This document shows positions 11,831-24,000 of a stretch of 64,000 nucleotides of DNA, one piece after another (the first letter of the stretch is position 1; each line of letters opens with the position of its first letter). Source of the DNA: Paracentrotus lividus (Eukaryota; Echinodermata; Echinoidea; Camarodonta; Echinidae); the NCBI GenBank assembly GCA_940671915.1, contig CALNVZ010003434.1:21036921-21100920 (forward strand), given 5' to 3'. Both the position numbers and the translations under genes were made by a program. Below the pieces are notes generated by a model that searched no databases, was not told where the DNA came from, and saw only the letters and a program-made list of their open reading frames with translations.

Positions 11831-14800
11831 TCTTGTGTATTTGCATTGTCGTAGAAGGCCAAGGGTACAATAGCTTGGACTATTTGCAATCATGTTTTGT
11901 TCATAATCACAGGGTGTCATGCATCAAAGGGAAAACCCAGGGAAACGTGGGTAAAAGAAGGGGAAGCGTGGGAACTGTACCAACTTGATGGTGACTAATT
12001 AGGGGTGCGTTCAGTCATACCAAACAGCAAAATAATCCAAAAAAGGGTCACCGATAAAAAATATCACTGGTGGTTGAACATCACAAGGTAAAAATAATTT
12101 GAAAGTAGTTAGCTACATATTGGGCTCGATGCAAACAGTAGTCAAGTAGACACAGGCCCTCAGAATGCAAAAGAGGACTTGGGGGCCCACAGAAAAAAAT
12201 GTTTTTTTTCTATGCACCCCCATGACAAAAAAAAAATATGTATCTCAGATTGTCATGCAGGGGATAATATTCTTTAAAAGTTTTCAGTTGTAAAATATTG
12301 TTAGTCAAACTCAATTAGACAATTTCTAACTATTCTTTTGCAATTTTTGTTAGCTGAACACACCTCCATTAGGATTTATGTTCTCTTAAGTTCATAAGTT
12401 ACTTGTATAATGTTGAATAGGCTTAGGATCCCAAGCAATATTTAAGTTTTATATGAACGCAACACGGTAGTGAACTCCAATGAATGAAAGGAGAGAAGAA
12501 TAAAAAATAAGATCAATCAAAAGAGATTCAAAAGAACCAGATTTTTCGCTCGACTTCTTCCAGCTGAGAAGGTAGAGTTTTATGAGTGATCAATAGGGCA
12601 TGAAAAGTAGAATGAATTAAAGGACTATATTTCACACAATTATCCAGGAGTTTCCCAGCACGCTTGTTCAGAACTCCGTGACACCAGTCACATACAGACT
12701 GCATTGTGATACAAACCACGCAGGGGGTACAGTGAACAGGGGCGTAAAACAAGAACTTTATTAAATCTACAAATTTCCTTACCTGTTCTGTCAAATAGTC
12801 AAAGGATTTTTACTTGTAGTTCTCTCTGGCAATCATATGAATATTAGTCAATTAATCAACTCAGGATTATTATCAATGTATTACTGGGAGGCAGAGGGGC
12901 ACTAACTATTAAAGGCACTAATAGATAAAGTTTAAGAGCTGACAGACGCCCTCCTCCCTCTCATCAGACAATAAGTTTAACAAACTGACCTATATTTTTT
13001 TTCTGTTCGAAGGATAGAAGGAAAAAAAAACTACTTTTAGAAGTCATGTTCATGGTTTATCTATGAAAATGATATTTATAAAAATGAAAAATCAATTATA
13101 AAAGTATGTTAATTAAAGATATCATTCCCCATATTTAAAAAAGTGCACATTTTCACATTTCAATACAACTTTAACCTGTACTGTGCATAATAACAGATTT
13201 AGATATCATACAAATGTATATAGGTCCTCCCCAACTGACGAAAGTCTAGACCTAAATGCATACTCAACTTCATAAATACTTCATAAAATACCTGTATATA
13301 TTGACGGATCACTTCAAATATTCCTAATAATATTTCACTTCTAAATCACTGAAGTACTTTCCACTATGAATATAAATATGTGCAAATACAGCAGAAATTT
13401 ATCTTCAATCAAGGAAGGCGTACTTCAATATTCTCAATTATATGTTGAATAATCAAATAGCGGCAAATCCAATCTATGATAAACACTTGACAATGGAGTA
13501 TAATCACATCAGGTATTCATATAAGCTTGTAGTGGTGTAATAGGGGATAGAGGAATAGAATTTTGATTTACAAACTACATCCCTCTCATTGAATTCTCGG
13601 TCTCCTCTCTCTTTCTCTCATCCTCCCTCTGTATCTCTCTTTACCTTCTTCTCATTCACAGACTCCCTTAGATACGTCTGTCCCTAAATGTTTTTCTATA
13701 GCGAGAAATAGAAAAGTGAAATCTGTATAGTATTAGAGATTAACAAAGAAGTATATAACAGGCTGATAAATGTGTTATTATTATATATTTCATAAAATGC
13801 CAATAGTGAAATGTACACTGACATGCAGAAATATTATGTTAGACATTTTGGTAATAAATCAATAAATTTCATAGAACTTGAACATTGTACCGTAGTGTTA
13901 TCATCGACATAGATCGGCATTGCGTTGTATATTAATGGAAATATACACGGTTGGAATTTGTTTATTGATTAATTTGTGAAGGCTGCCAAATATTTCACCA
14001 CCATTTTATTTGCATGTCTAAAACCAGCATTTGTTTAATGATAAGGTGCTTGTCTATCAATATAACTGTTTATCTATTGTAAACACAGTTTAGGAATATC
14101 AGTAAAGCAGGTATGCAGAATATGTATATATGCACAAGGAATATTATGGTCTTTGTGCTCAATCTTATTTATCAATTATCAAAGGGGATTTTTATACCTG
14201 CTACTTTATCTTTACCTCTCTGCTTATCTTTTCCCCGTTAAACTTATTGTGTAATCCATTTTTACAATTACATGAGTATCTTTCCCTCCTACTCCCCCTT
14301 TCTCTGCTATTTTTTATCATTCCTTATAAATGCACTTTTGACATCATACAGTCTTCTTCAGCAAAAGTGCAAATGTTTTTGCGGCATAATCTCCATTCAT
14401 TTGCGAAATGACCCTTTAATTAAATCAACTAGAAGTTGAAACAGAATGAATGGGACAGAATTATTAGGGACAAAAAGAATAAAATTTTCTACAGCAAATT
14501 TGTCTCTTCAAGACTAATCACTGTCCTAACCGCTCAATGGATTATTAAAAATTGAACTTTTCAAGAGCATCCATGAATTATTATCTCTTTCTTAGCTCTC
14601 TCACTCATTTTTTCTGATTCCATCTCGTCTTGTCGCATAATGAGAAGAGCCTCGGGCCATTTCTTCACCCGGTCATCCCTTACGTATCAAGATTAATCTG
14701 CGTTTGGGCTGTGTCATCTAATTGCTGGGTTGCGGCCTTGTCTTTCAGAATATGGAGACAAATCTTCATCAAGCGGGATGGGTTCCCTAGGGGCCTGAGG

Positions 14801-14904
14801 CTAAACATGTACATGTACATTATCTTGTCATCCCAGCTTGGATTATCTGAATATATTAGTCTCCAATGATAGAAAAAATGTTTATTGTTTATGTGACTGT
14901 AGTA

Positions 14905-14990
14905 CTGTATGTAAAGCACATTGCTATTTCCTTTGGTAATGAAATGCGCTATAGAAGAAAGAATTATCATTATTATTATTAATGTTTGGT
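14905..14990 (+). repeat. GCGCTATA...(ATT)n tail of a SINE/LINE
   Basis: TGTAAAGCACATTGCTATTT, then AATGAAATGCGCTATAGAAG, then (ATT)n, a common 3' end of L2/SINE-type elements in marine invertebrates. A similar tail (AAGCGCTATATAAATGTAAC then (ATT)n) sits at 44199-44245, right after MMP exon 5. Confidence 0.5.
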
Positions 14991-16675
14991 TTAAATCTAT
15001 TGAAACTTTTAAGTTGAAATATCCATGAACATAGAATGTAATTTTCATATTACACATAATTTGAACTACATGTACATGTATAGTCATAATTCATGAGAAT
15101 TTTGAACCATTTCTTGATAAAATATACATGAATATCAGACACTGTGTTTGGTTTTCACTCTAATTATAAAATACATGTAATATCAACACAAACACACAAA
15201 TGAACTCCATATTTGAAATAAATGAACAGACAGTACTCTTTTGGTTACCTCTAGCATATTCACACACATGTAAGTTGCCACGAAGCATGTTGGCCATATT
15301 TATGATAATATAAAGACCATTGGAATTTCAGTTGAACATAATTATGTATCCAAAAGAAAAATCAATATAAAACAAAATTAATTATCAATCATTAGTTTAT
15401 CTCTCATAGTGAGAAATGCATTCTATTTCTATCCTGTTCTAGAGTTTCATCACCACAGCTGGAGTTCAATTACACCCTGCTCCATTTGTATTTCATTAGC
15501 CAAACTTCTGAAAGCAATAACGAGCCCAATAATTCTCTTACAGAGAAATTGATTGATGCTGCACTTTGAATTGCATGACTAGTACTAGTTAGCCGACAGA
15601 GGCAATGATGATTACCATATTATAGTGCAATGATAGAATAGATGTATACATGTACGTGGTTGTATGCGAGTACATTGCACTTTCAGGCCAGTCTAATAGT
15701 ATAATGATCACAAGAGAGTACATTATTTTTATAAGAATATTTTAATGTAAGAGAGGCAACTATGAAAGCTAAAGCAACAAATTGAATATGTTTCATGTGT
15801 AAAACACAAATGTTTATCGTAAGTATTTCTTTCTGGACATTTTTGTCCAGTGTATGTATGTATGTATATGTATGTGTTCAATGCTGAAATTACTTCTATT
15901 CTAATTTAGAGAGGATTTTTCTCTTCTTTGAAAGCAGGTAACCTCATGAAATAAAAAAAGAAAATGGTTTTATTGTATCATTTAAAATGTATACCCTAAT
16001 ATATTTGAGAAACACTAGAGTCAAATCATATAAAGCTTTCTACTGAAGATAGCAACATACTGTATGGACTGCATGTCATGGAGAACTTAAATATAGAATG
16101 CTATTTCTAATTAGAATCACATTCTGCATGCATACTGCGTTTATTCATCAAAAACACACTTCAATCGAGATCATTCTTGGAATTCTCTTTAATCTCAAAG
16201 TGAGAAAAGATTATTGTAAAGGCAATTGTCTAGTATTATTCTGTTTGTTGCCAGTAAAAAGGTTGTATATTTGTTTTGAAACAGTAATATTTTTTCGGCG
16301 GGAATATATTCAGAATTGCCAAGTATAATTTCCTTTCACCCATAGTTCTACATGCATACATGTAACTGTTATAAACTACCATGAATCATCTTATATTGTT
16401 CATACAGTAGATTTACTTTACTGAAATTCACAAGAAACAAATGGTCTGTATAAATGTACATGTACATAACTTGCCTGTAATGTATTGCATAAAATTTAAT
16501 TGTGTTACTTTTTTGTAACAGGTGCAAGCATACAACACACACATGGCCAAGAGTTGGTATGCATACCAGTATATTATTAGAACATGATTATGGCAGATAT
16601 TGAAATTGGTGGGAGTTTGCATATATTTCCTATTTTTCATCCACTCCCTATCAGTCTGTCTGTGTATACATTTAG

Positions 16676-16803
16676 GCCTATTTTTTCTGTCTGTCTGTAT
16701 GTCTGTCTCTTGTTTTCTCTCTCTCCCTATCATTCTCTCTCTCTCTCTCTCCCTATCATTCTCTCTCTCTCTCTCCCTATCATTCTCTCTCTTTCTCTTC
16801 CCA
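16676..16803. repeat. (TCTG)n / (TC)n tract with CCCTATCATTC units
   Basis: TCTGTCTG, then three units of CTCTCTCCCTATCATTCTCT. Purely low complexity. Confidence 0.88.
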
Positions 16804-17959
16804 TTTCCTCTCCCTCTTCTTAGAAACTTAATAAAAAGTATTGCTTTTATACAATTTTATTGTGACTCTCAAATTTGCCCAATTTAGTTTTGCCACTTCA
16901 TTTTCAATCAACTCATCAAAAAGCATGATCAGAAAACACAACTCGTAATTTAACCATCCCATCAAATTGACTGTCACTTAGCAACATCATGGGCATACAA
17001 TTAAAGAGGATTACTTCAATATAATTAGTAATCAGAAAGATGATTACATTGCGCCAGATGCATAAAGATGGCCAATTTTACATGACTAAATTGGATTCAA
17101 CACAATACGATTATCAGAACTGAATTGTGTCTGTCATAAAATGCCTGGTTCGGATTATGCAGAATACTAATTAGGACAACAATTTCATGTGGAATGTCAA
17201 ACTTGTACAAAATCGTGCCAAATCCAGAAAAGCATCAACATTTTCCAATAATGCGGATATAAAAATTAAACTTTACATAAAATATCTTTCAAAGTGCTGT
17301 ATTATTTATATGTTCAACATTTTTACCTTTGTATGCATGTCAGATTACACAAAATACAATAAATGCAACAGGTTTTACCTTTAAAAAAATTAATAACCAA
17401 CATCTCTAATCAATTCCAGACAAAAGGAAACGGAATCATTAATAGTATTCAAACCGAGTAACAATCAGGCCAGCAATAATGATATAATCAGGTTGTAATG
17501 GAAAATTCAAGGTCACATGGCTTACCCAGTTGATATCCATTCAAAAGTAGCTATATAGGTATCCATCATTACTACTCTTTCAATTATCAATTAGTCACCC
17601 AAGGGAATTTCATCAACTGAATTTTGCATTTATTTACACAAACGACTAGCTATTTTGCATTTAATAAGTTTACATCTTCATGAGATATCACTTAAATTTT
17701 TCCTGCCTGTATTTTAGAAAAAAGAAAAAAGGAATAATTAGAACAAGCCTCCATGTCAATTACCAAACTTTTTTGTCTAAATGTTCATGTATATTGGCCT
17801 GTGCATAAAATTGTCAAAATTTCATTGAAAATGTAATATGTACTCTAATAGAGTCTTGTAAAATTGCAGCCAGAGTGCACATATTCATATTTTCACTTTC
17901 AAGTGCATTATGTACATGTACATGTTTTGATTGACAATCATTTTGCACAACTTTAGGTT

Positions 17960-18105
17960 GTTTTCATAATATTTCACGATTTAGAATTAGTTGCAGAAGT
18001 TTGCGAATGGATAAATATTTTTCATTGCATAATTGTAGCCTTTATTGCAGTGGAAATTTTTGCAAGGATCGTTAAATTTGTGAAAATAAAACCCCAGCAA
18101 AATAA
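17960..18105. repeat. Degenerate AATAAAACCCCAGC-type interspersed repeat
   Basis: TTTGCGAATGG...TTGTGAAAATAAAACCCCAGC AAA resembles the CGCGAAAATAAAACC repeats seen in several marine invertebrate genomes. Recognition from memory only. Confidence 0.35.
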
Positions 18106-19284
18106 CTAGTTTACAAATTACAGTTTAACATTTAAATGTAGATTTGAATTCTCCAGGTCACCATACAACAGATGCAATCTTTTTCCCCAGTAGAAGAGCA
18201 ACTAGCACTTTTCACTGGGATCAATACCCATAACTCATCAGGTTCCTTGCTTATTGATTTTCTACACTTCTATGGTCAATATGTAACGATCAAACCCGTC
18301 TAATGGGGGCAATTATCTAGAATTAGCAATATAATCGGACTAGTGTCCCCCAGTAGACCATTTAATGTCACAAGATGCACTCATTTTTCATGTATGTATG
18401 GGGGTCTACATGTAGTTCCATTGGGGATTGTCTATTGTGTGAACACGTGCAAATGCAAACTTTTTGTAACAAATATTTTGTATTTCAACAATTTGTATGG
18501 AAATATCTTATTAATTTTACTTGTGATGGCAGATAATCTTCTATTCAAATTCATGCCATGATAACATTAACCCGACTTGCTAAACTTATGGTCGATGTAA
18601 CTTTTGTTTCATTTGGTGATACTCTGGTCACTTTTGCACCAGTTTGTCTATATTATAATACAATCATTCTTCAGCTGTGCAGTTCAATACTTACAGGTTG
18701 AGAGTTAAAATCTGGGCTAGAGATTTTAAACTGGAAGAAAAACAGGAAATCCTCTTTCGGACCCCATGTCCACGAAGAAGACCTACATGGACACCTACGT
18801 GTACAACCACGCTCTACAAAAACATTCTTAAGCTGACCTTGTGTAATTGCTTCACACCTGGGCAGTGCGGACACTGCCCCCATAAGGAGTGTTTGGATTA
18901 CATGTACATGTATTTACCACCAGTTTTTAAGAAGGAGATGTAACAGTGAACAGTTATTTTCTTTTGTTACAGTTATTACTCTTCATTCAAAGGGGGCTTA
19001 GATGAGGTCTTCTTAAGACAATCCACGTGTATAGCCCAAACTTGTTTGTGGAAGATCTCCTCTTCCTGAAAACACTCCTAATAACATGTCATTGACAAAG
19101 CCCCCCAAATGAGAAAAGCTTTTAGACAGCGCCAACCACAACAATTTGTCCCGGTGTAATCCAGAATCAATTTGATGGTTTCCTTTTTCATCTTCTGACA
19201 GTTTTATTTCAGAGAAATAATCTTTCTGTCTTCTGTTCTCTTTCATTTTATTTTCCAACAGCTTGTTCTATCATGTGCACTATT

Positions 19285-19560
19285 TCCATGACTTCTCTGA
19301 ATTTTCTCAAAGCACATTTTCTTTTTCTATTCTTTTTATTTTCAATGTCACATCTATCCTCCCTCCTTCACTCATGCAATACTTCTCTGAATTCTCTCCA
19401 AAGAAATCTCCTTTTTCTGATCAATATTTTCAATGTCTTCCAACTAATCAGCATCAGCTTCTTCTCTGAATTCTCTCAAAACACATTTTCATCTCCTTTT
19501 TAATGTCTTCATATCTATCCTCTCTCATCATTTGCGCATTTCTTCTCTGAAATCTTTCAT
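19285..19560. repeat. Four-unit tandem repeat, 80-90 bp unit (CTTCTCTGAATTCTCTC)
   Basis: CTTCTCTGAATTYTCTC blocks at about 19292, 19382, 19461 and 19541, each followed by TCAATGTC or TAATGTCTTC words. Pyrimidine-rich on the plus strand. Confidence 0.7.
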
Positions 19561-19755
19561 AAACAAACAAGCAATGCCAAAGAACAAAAGATTTTAAAGA
19601 AGATCTTTTATTCTTTGCATTCCCTCTCATTGACGATCGCACTAATACCCCCTGGGAAAGGTCAGCAACCAACTGAATGTGGTCCAATTGTGACAGTCAA
19701 TTGTTATCTTGTCTTGTTTTCACCCATCCCATTGTCTTCTCTTCCAAAGAAGAAG

Positions 19756-19801
19756 GGGAGGGAGAGAGAGAGAGAGAGAGAGAGACACACACACAGAGAG
19801 T
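19756..19801. repeat. (GA)n(CA)n compound microsatellite
   Basis: GGGAGAGAGA... followed by GACACACACAC. Confidence 0.9.
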
Positions 19802-20193
19802 GCAACCAACCCCTACAAATTCCACACATGGCCAGGCAAGCGATTCCCCATTGACAATTACAATACAAGGTGCGTAAAGGTGTGCAAAATGCTCTCTCCA
19901 GTGACCGCTGATGAATGGCCATTTAAAGTCCTTGAAAAGGTTTTAAGGGAAGACAACTACAGAGTTTCAAGTGCTACCACTTCGGTAAAGCTTGTTTTTC
20001 CCTCGTCCAGTTTTGAGGACAATTCACAAACTGTTTGCCGGTACATAATAACTACTGCTCCTGAATTATGCCCTTTTTTCTTTTACACATAAATTCATGT
20101 TTTTATTCGTCATAATAGTTATTTGTCATCTTATTTGGTGGCTTGTTTCCAATGTAAGAATTCTTTATCATCAGTACTTTGCTATTAAAGTTC

Positions 20194-20374
20194 TAACCGC
20201 TTGACTGCTGCATGGTGGTAATTGCACAGTACTATGGGTATGACCAGCGTGGCGCTGGTGATACCCTACAGACAAAGCTCAGACAATAGCATGAGCATGT
20301 AATATTACGTGATCCACCCGCATTGTAAAAACCCCATGCACGTAATAATACGTGGTCTGCAGCCAAGTGGTTAA
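20194..20374. mobile_element. ~180 bp small TIR element (TAACCGCTTG / CAAGTGGTTA)
   Basis: Inverted ends TAACCGCTTGACTGC and GCAGCCAAGTGGTTA. Inside is a second hairpin GGGTATGACCAGCG / CGCTGGTGATACCC near 20237-20270 and inverted ACGTAATATTACG-like words. Confidence 0.65.
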
Positions 20375-20866
20375 CGGAATGTAAGTTTCTGCTAAATACT
20401 TATTTACTGTACTTAATGAGAAGAAAAGGTGAAAATATCATGACAAGAAATATTTGTCCATTCTTGAATCATATCAACCTAGGCTGGGTAACTCCAAATC
20501 CAGCAATCTAAAAACAAGGTACTGTATTTGTGTTGTCTTCATCTGAGAGTAAGTTAGTTGTTTATGTGTACTGGTCAGTGATCCAAGTCAATAAGTGAGA
20601 TAATCCGGGTAAAGAAGATTCTGCCTGGTAAACTTTGTACATGCTTGGGAAAATCTCAATAGCTTGTTTTTCACCTCAAACCCTTGCCCAAAGTAAGGAT
20701 GAGCCCTGCAGAAATGCCCAGCACTCTGTAATCAGCTAAATCATGATTTTCATAGAAATTCCATGTTTGAGCAGATTAAATGAATAAAATATAAATATGC
20801 AGTTCTCCAATTGAACACATCGGGCCTACATGTATGCCTACATTACAATATATATATATGTATATC

Positions 20867-21025
20867 GTCGGCTTGGAGCCAGAAGGGCGCTATTGCAGAT
20901 CAAGGATGTTCCGTTTGGAGCCAGAAGGGCGCTATTACCATTGACTTTGTACAGTAATAGCGCCCTTATGGCTCTCAACGGAACATCTATAAGATGCAAT
21001 AACGCCCTTATGGCTCCCAACAGAC
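20867..21025. mobile_element. 159 bp foldback element, copy 1
   Basis: Each arm carries two direct copies of an AGCCAGAAGGGCGCTATT word, and the two arms are inverted relative to each other around TTGACTTTGTACAGT, so the whole folds into a long hairpin. The ends GTCGG/CAGAC and an identical length are shared with the copy at 35271-35429. It has no ORF of its own; the frames through it are repeat translations. Confidence 0.8.
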
Positions 21026-24000
21026 AATATACATTGTATCTTTGTGACAATTAAGGTAGAGTTGAGTGTTTGTCATCATGCAAGCCATTTTAGGAGTTCA
21101 GTTTAAATTTCTTCTTCTTCTTTCGTTAGGTTTTATGGCAATCAGTCATATTTGACTATTATCGCCAATGCATATTTGACATTTCTCTCATATATATATA
21201 GAAGTCTATATAGATTCTTTTTTTCCTTTATTTTTATTATTATATATATTTGAAAAATATTCCAGTGTCATCTGCATAAATGCAAAACCAGAAAAATTAT
21301 TAAACAGATAATAATTATTTTCTTCCTGCTGAATTGACAATGTCAATGGAGAGAGAGAGAAAGAAAAAAAAAAAGTCTGATAAATAACCTCTATCTTCAG
21401 CTCAGTTCCACCAGCACTTGCCCTGACCTTTCTCGATGCAATCTTACTGGGTCAGCACGGTACGTTGCGCCGATTTTTCGGACAATGCCTAGGTCACTCA
21501 TGCATAATCAGGGGGCGATGGTGTACCTGTACCTATCGATGGGTTGCGATTTATCAATTTATATTCTTTTAACATCTAAAAAATAATAAATACGAAAACA
21601 CTTGTGGGCTTGTTAGTTTCATGTGCATCTTTCAATAAATTCCGTTCATAAAAAAGGGTGTATCCACACATTATATATCTTTTGAAAGTCTTCCAAATAA
21701 AGGCTTTCAAAAGGATAAATATACACGAAGAATTATTGAAATTTATTGATACCAAAATACAACATATACATTACAGTAATTCAGTGGAATTTACTCCTTA
21801 CTGAAACGTTTCGTTCTAGAAACGAAACGCAAAAAGGCCTTTTGTATTCCTGGGTCTCTTTTGCTTAAATACTCCATTATTAAATAAATACCTAGGGTAG
21901 GTCTGAAATAACCAGAAAATGTTAAAAACTTTGACATGGAAGATAAGCTAAATTGCATATTACAACAAGTAGAGTGAACAAGTTTGTTTTCTGAGCAGTA
22001 AATGGCTAATGGTGCCTTTCTACCTACAAATGTTTAAGCATAACTCGATTTCTCGCAACTATTAGCTAAACGTAGGTATTAAATCTCACATTAGCCCACG
22101 AACGCCCCTGGTGGAACTCTTTTTTTCCCCCATTCATTTCTTGTATTGACACTGTATTTGTGGGCACACATCGTAGGCTATGTAAATACCAGGTAAGCTA
22201 ATCTCGAGCAAAAGAGTTTACCCAAGCAAACTTTCCCACCTTGTTTTGCTGTCCTGAGGACGCAAAAATGTTGCGAGGCGCACATGTACACTTGCAAACA
22301 ATACATGCCTGGAATTCACGCAAACAAAACTCTCAAGAAAGTTTTGCGGTCTGAACTTTAAGTGACACTGCCAAGACATTCTTTGCATGCATAGACTCTG
22401 AAAGAAGTAGAGAAGAGGGAAAGAAACTGGTAGATTTCGAGACGGTTTTGCTGGTAAATAGCCATCTTTCATTTCAAAGATTTGGCACCTCCCAAAATTC
22501 CATGTTTTGTTGTTGGAAACTGCATCTAGACAAGTTATTTTGACATGTCTAAGGCAACTTCAACGTATTCCAGGGATGAAGAATTAAACCTAAATGGATT
22601 GTTTTGAATTTCAAGCTCTAGTTTCTATTTCATACAATGATTTGATTGGGTCTGGTTAACATAAAGCTCATGCTTGAGTCTTCAATGGTTTGAAGAATTG
22701 CTCTCCATAAACCACAAATATGCCAGGGTATTTAATGTCAGGCTTTCCATTCTTCATTTCCCTACTCATTTCAACTTTGGTGTACTGAAAAGAAAAGTCA
22801 TATATCATTTTGTCTGGTTAGATTTGAGAGTAAAAACAGCATTTCATGTACCACACCATTGAACCTGTCTGGTTATCCCTAGGCCATAAACTAATTAATA
22901 CAAATCAACAATAATAATATTTTAAAAAAAGAAGCATGGACCAATCTACACATACCCCTCCCTAATTTTGTGGTGAAATATGTATTCTACATGCCTATTT
23001 AATAATAGAACATGTACATGTCTTACATGTATTTACCCCCTATATATCAAATTGCTGTCTGGCCCCCCCCCCATTCTAAACTGCCCCCTACCCCACCCCT
23101 CTCTTTTTCGAAATCCCACTCCTGTTAAGTCACTCCTGATTTTCAGAGCAAGACGCTTGAGTCAGGAGCTCAGACCTGCAATAACTTAATATCTTATTAA
23201 AATAAAAACCCTTGATAGCCATAACAACACTGCATTGACCATATCCAATCCCAGGGTCTTGCATCTAATTTTACACTAGCTTTGACACCAAGGTTTCCAG
23301 CCGAGCAATTAAGGGCACGGGTTGCACTCATGACCGGGCATGCCAAGGTTTTGAGGACAAAAATGCCAGCTTCTTATCACGGCTCACAGGCTGTGTTTAT
23401 TGCTCTACAATCTAGCCGCAGTATATCTGCATTATGTCAACTCTGTGCATGAGGAGGTTTATGTCTACCGAAGATAGCAGGGATAAAGCAAGAGATCTGG
23501 AGCAGAGATTACGCCATGATGTTGGAAATAGATTCCACTAAAAGCATGGAGGGTCAATGAAAAGGGATATGTTGTGTCATCTATATTATTTTGTGACTGA
23601 TTTCAAACCCTGAGGAAAGGGGAGGCCCCCAAAATTTAAAAGTAATACATTAGTATCGCCAATCAATGCATTTAAAGAGTAACTAGTATTTCACATTTAC
23701 TTTATTTTCTCGTTCACGAATTTTGCCATTCATAATTATGTACATGAATATTATGTCTGAAGTGAAGGAGACAGAACTATACACAATTGCAGCATGTAAA
23801 ATAGATCTCAGTGGAAACAGCAAGAGAGAGAGAGAGAGAGTTACAGAATATGAAATAATATGTCGTCATGGAGACAGAACATGCATAGATGTAGGTCAAT
23901 CTAAATTTGGTTATAACCAGTCTTCATCACATTCTTCATTTTATCTATCGTAACTAAATCATGACGTCAATAAGAATTTGGAGCAACATTATACAATCTA

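Larger units (their letters stand above)
10344..19284. other. Non-coding stretch
   Basis: AT-rich, with several TACATGTACATGTA palindromes (14805, 15066, 16455, 17913, 18898) and (TATG)n at 15850. No exon recognised. A Cys-rich plus frame at 18677-18943 has no family match. Confidence 0.55.

Noticed and set aside
12528..12794. Minus-strand frame with several Cys (HCTPCVVC...CDWCHG)
   Set aside because: Considered as a TRAF zinc-finger exon, but the Cys/His spacing and the surrounding residues do not fit TRAF fingers and it lacks an ATG.
18677..18943. Cys-rich plus-strand frame (CNCFTPGQCGHCPHKEC)
   Set aside because: No splice support, the spacing matches no zinc-finger family, and the frame ends in a TACATG repeat; likely chance.
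19709..20092. 127-codon plus frame
   Set aside because: Starts in a (GA)n microsatellite and its remainder has no recognisable domain.
20830..21054. Overlapping frames with repeated ARRALL / NSALMA peptides
   Set aside because: These are translations of the foldback element's internal repeats on both strands.
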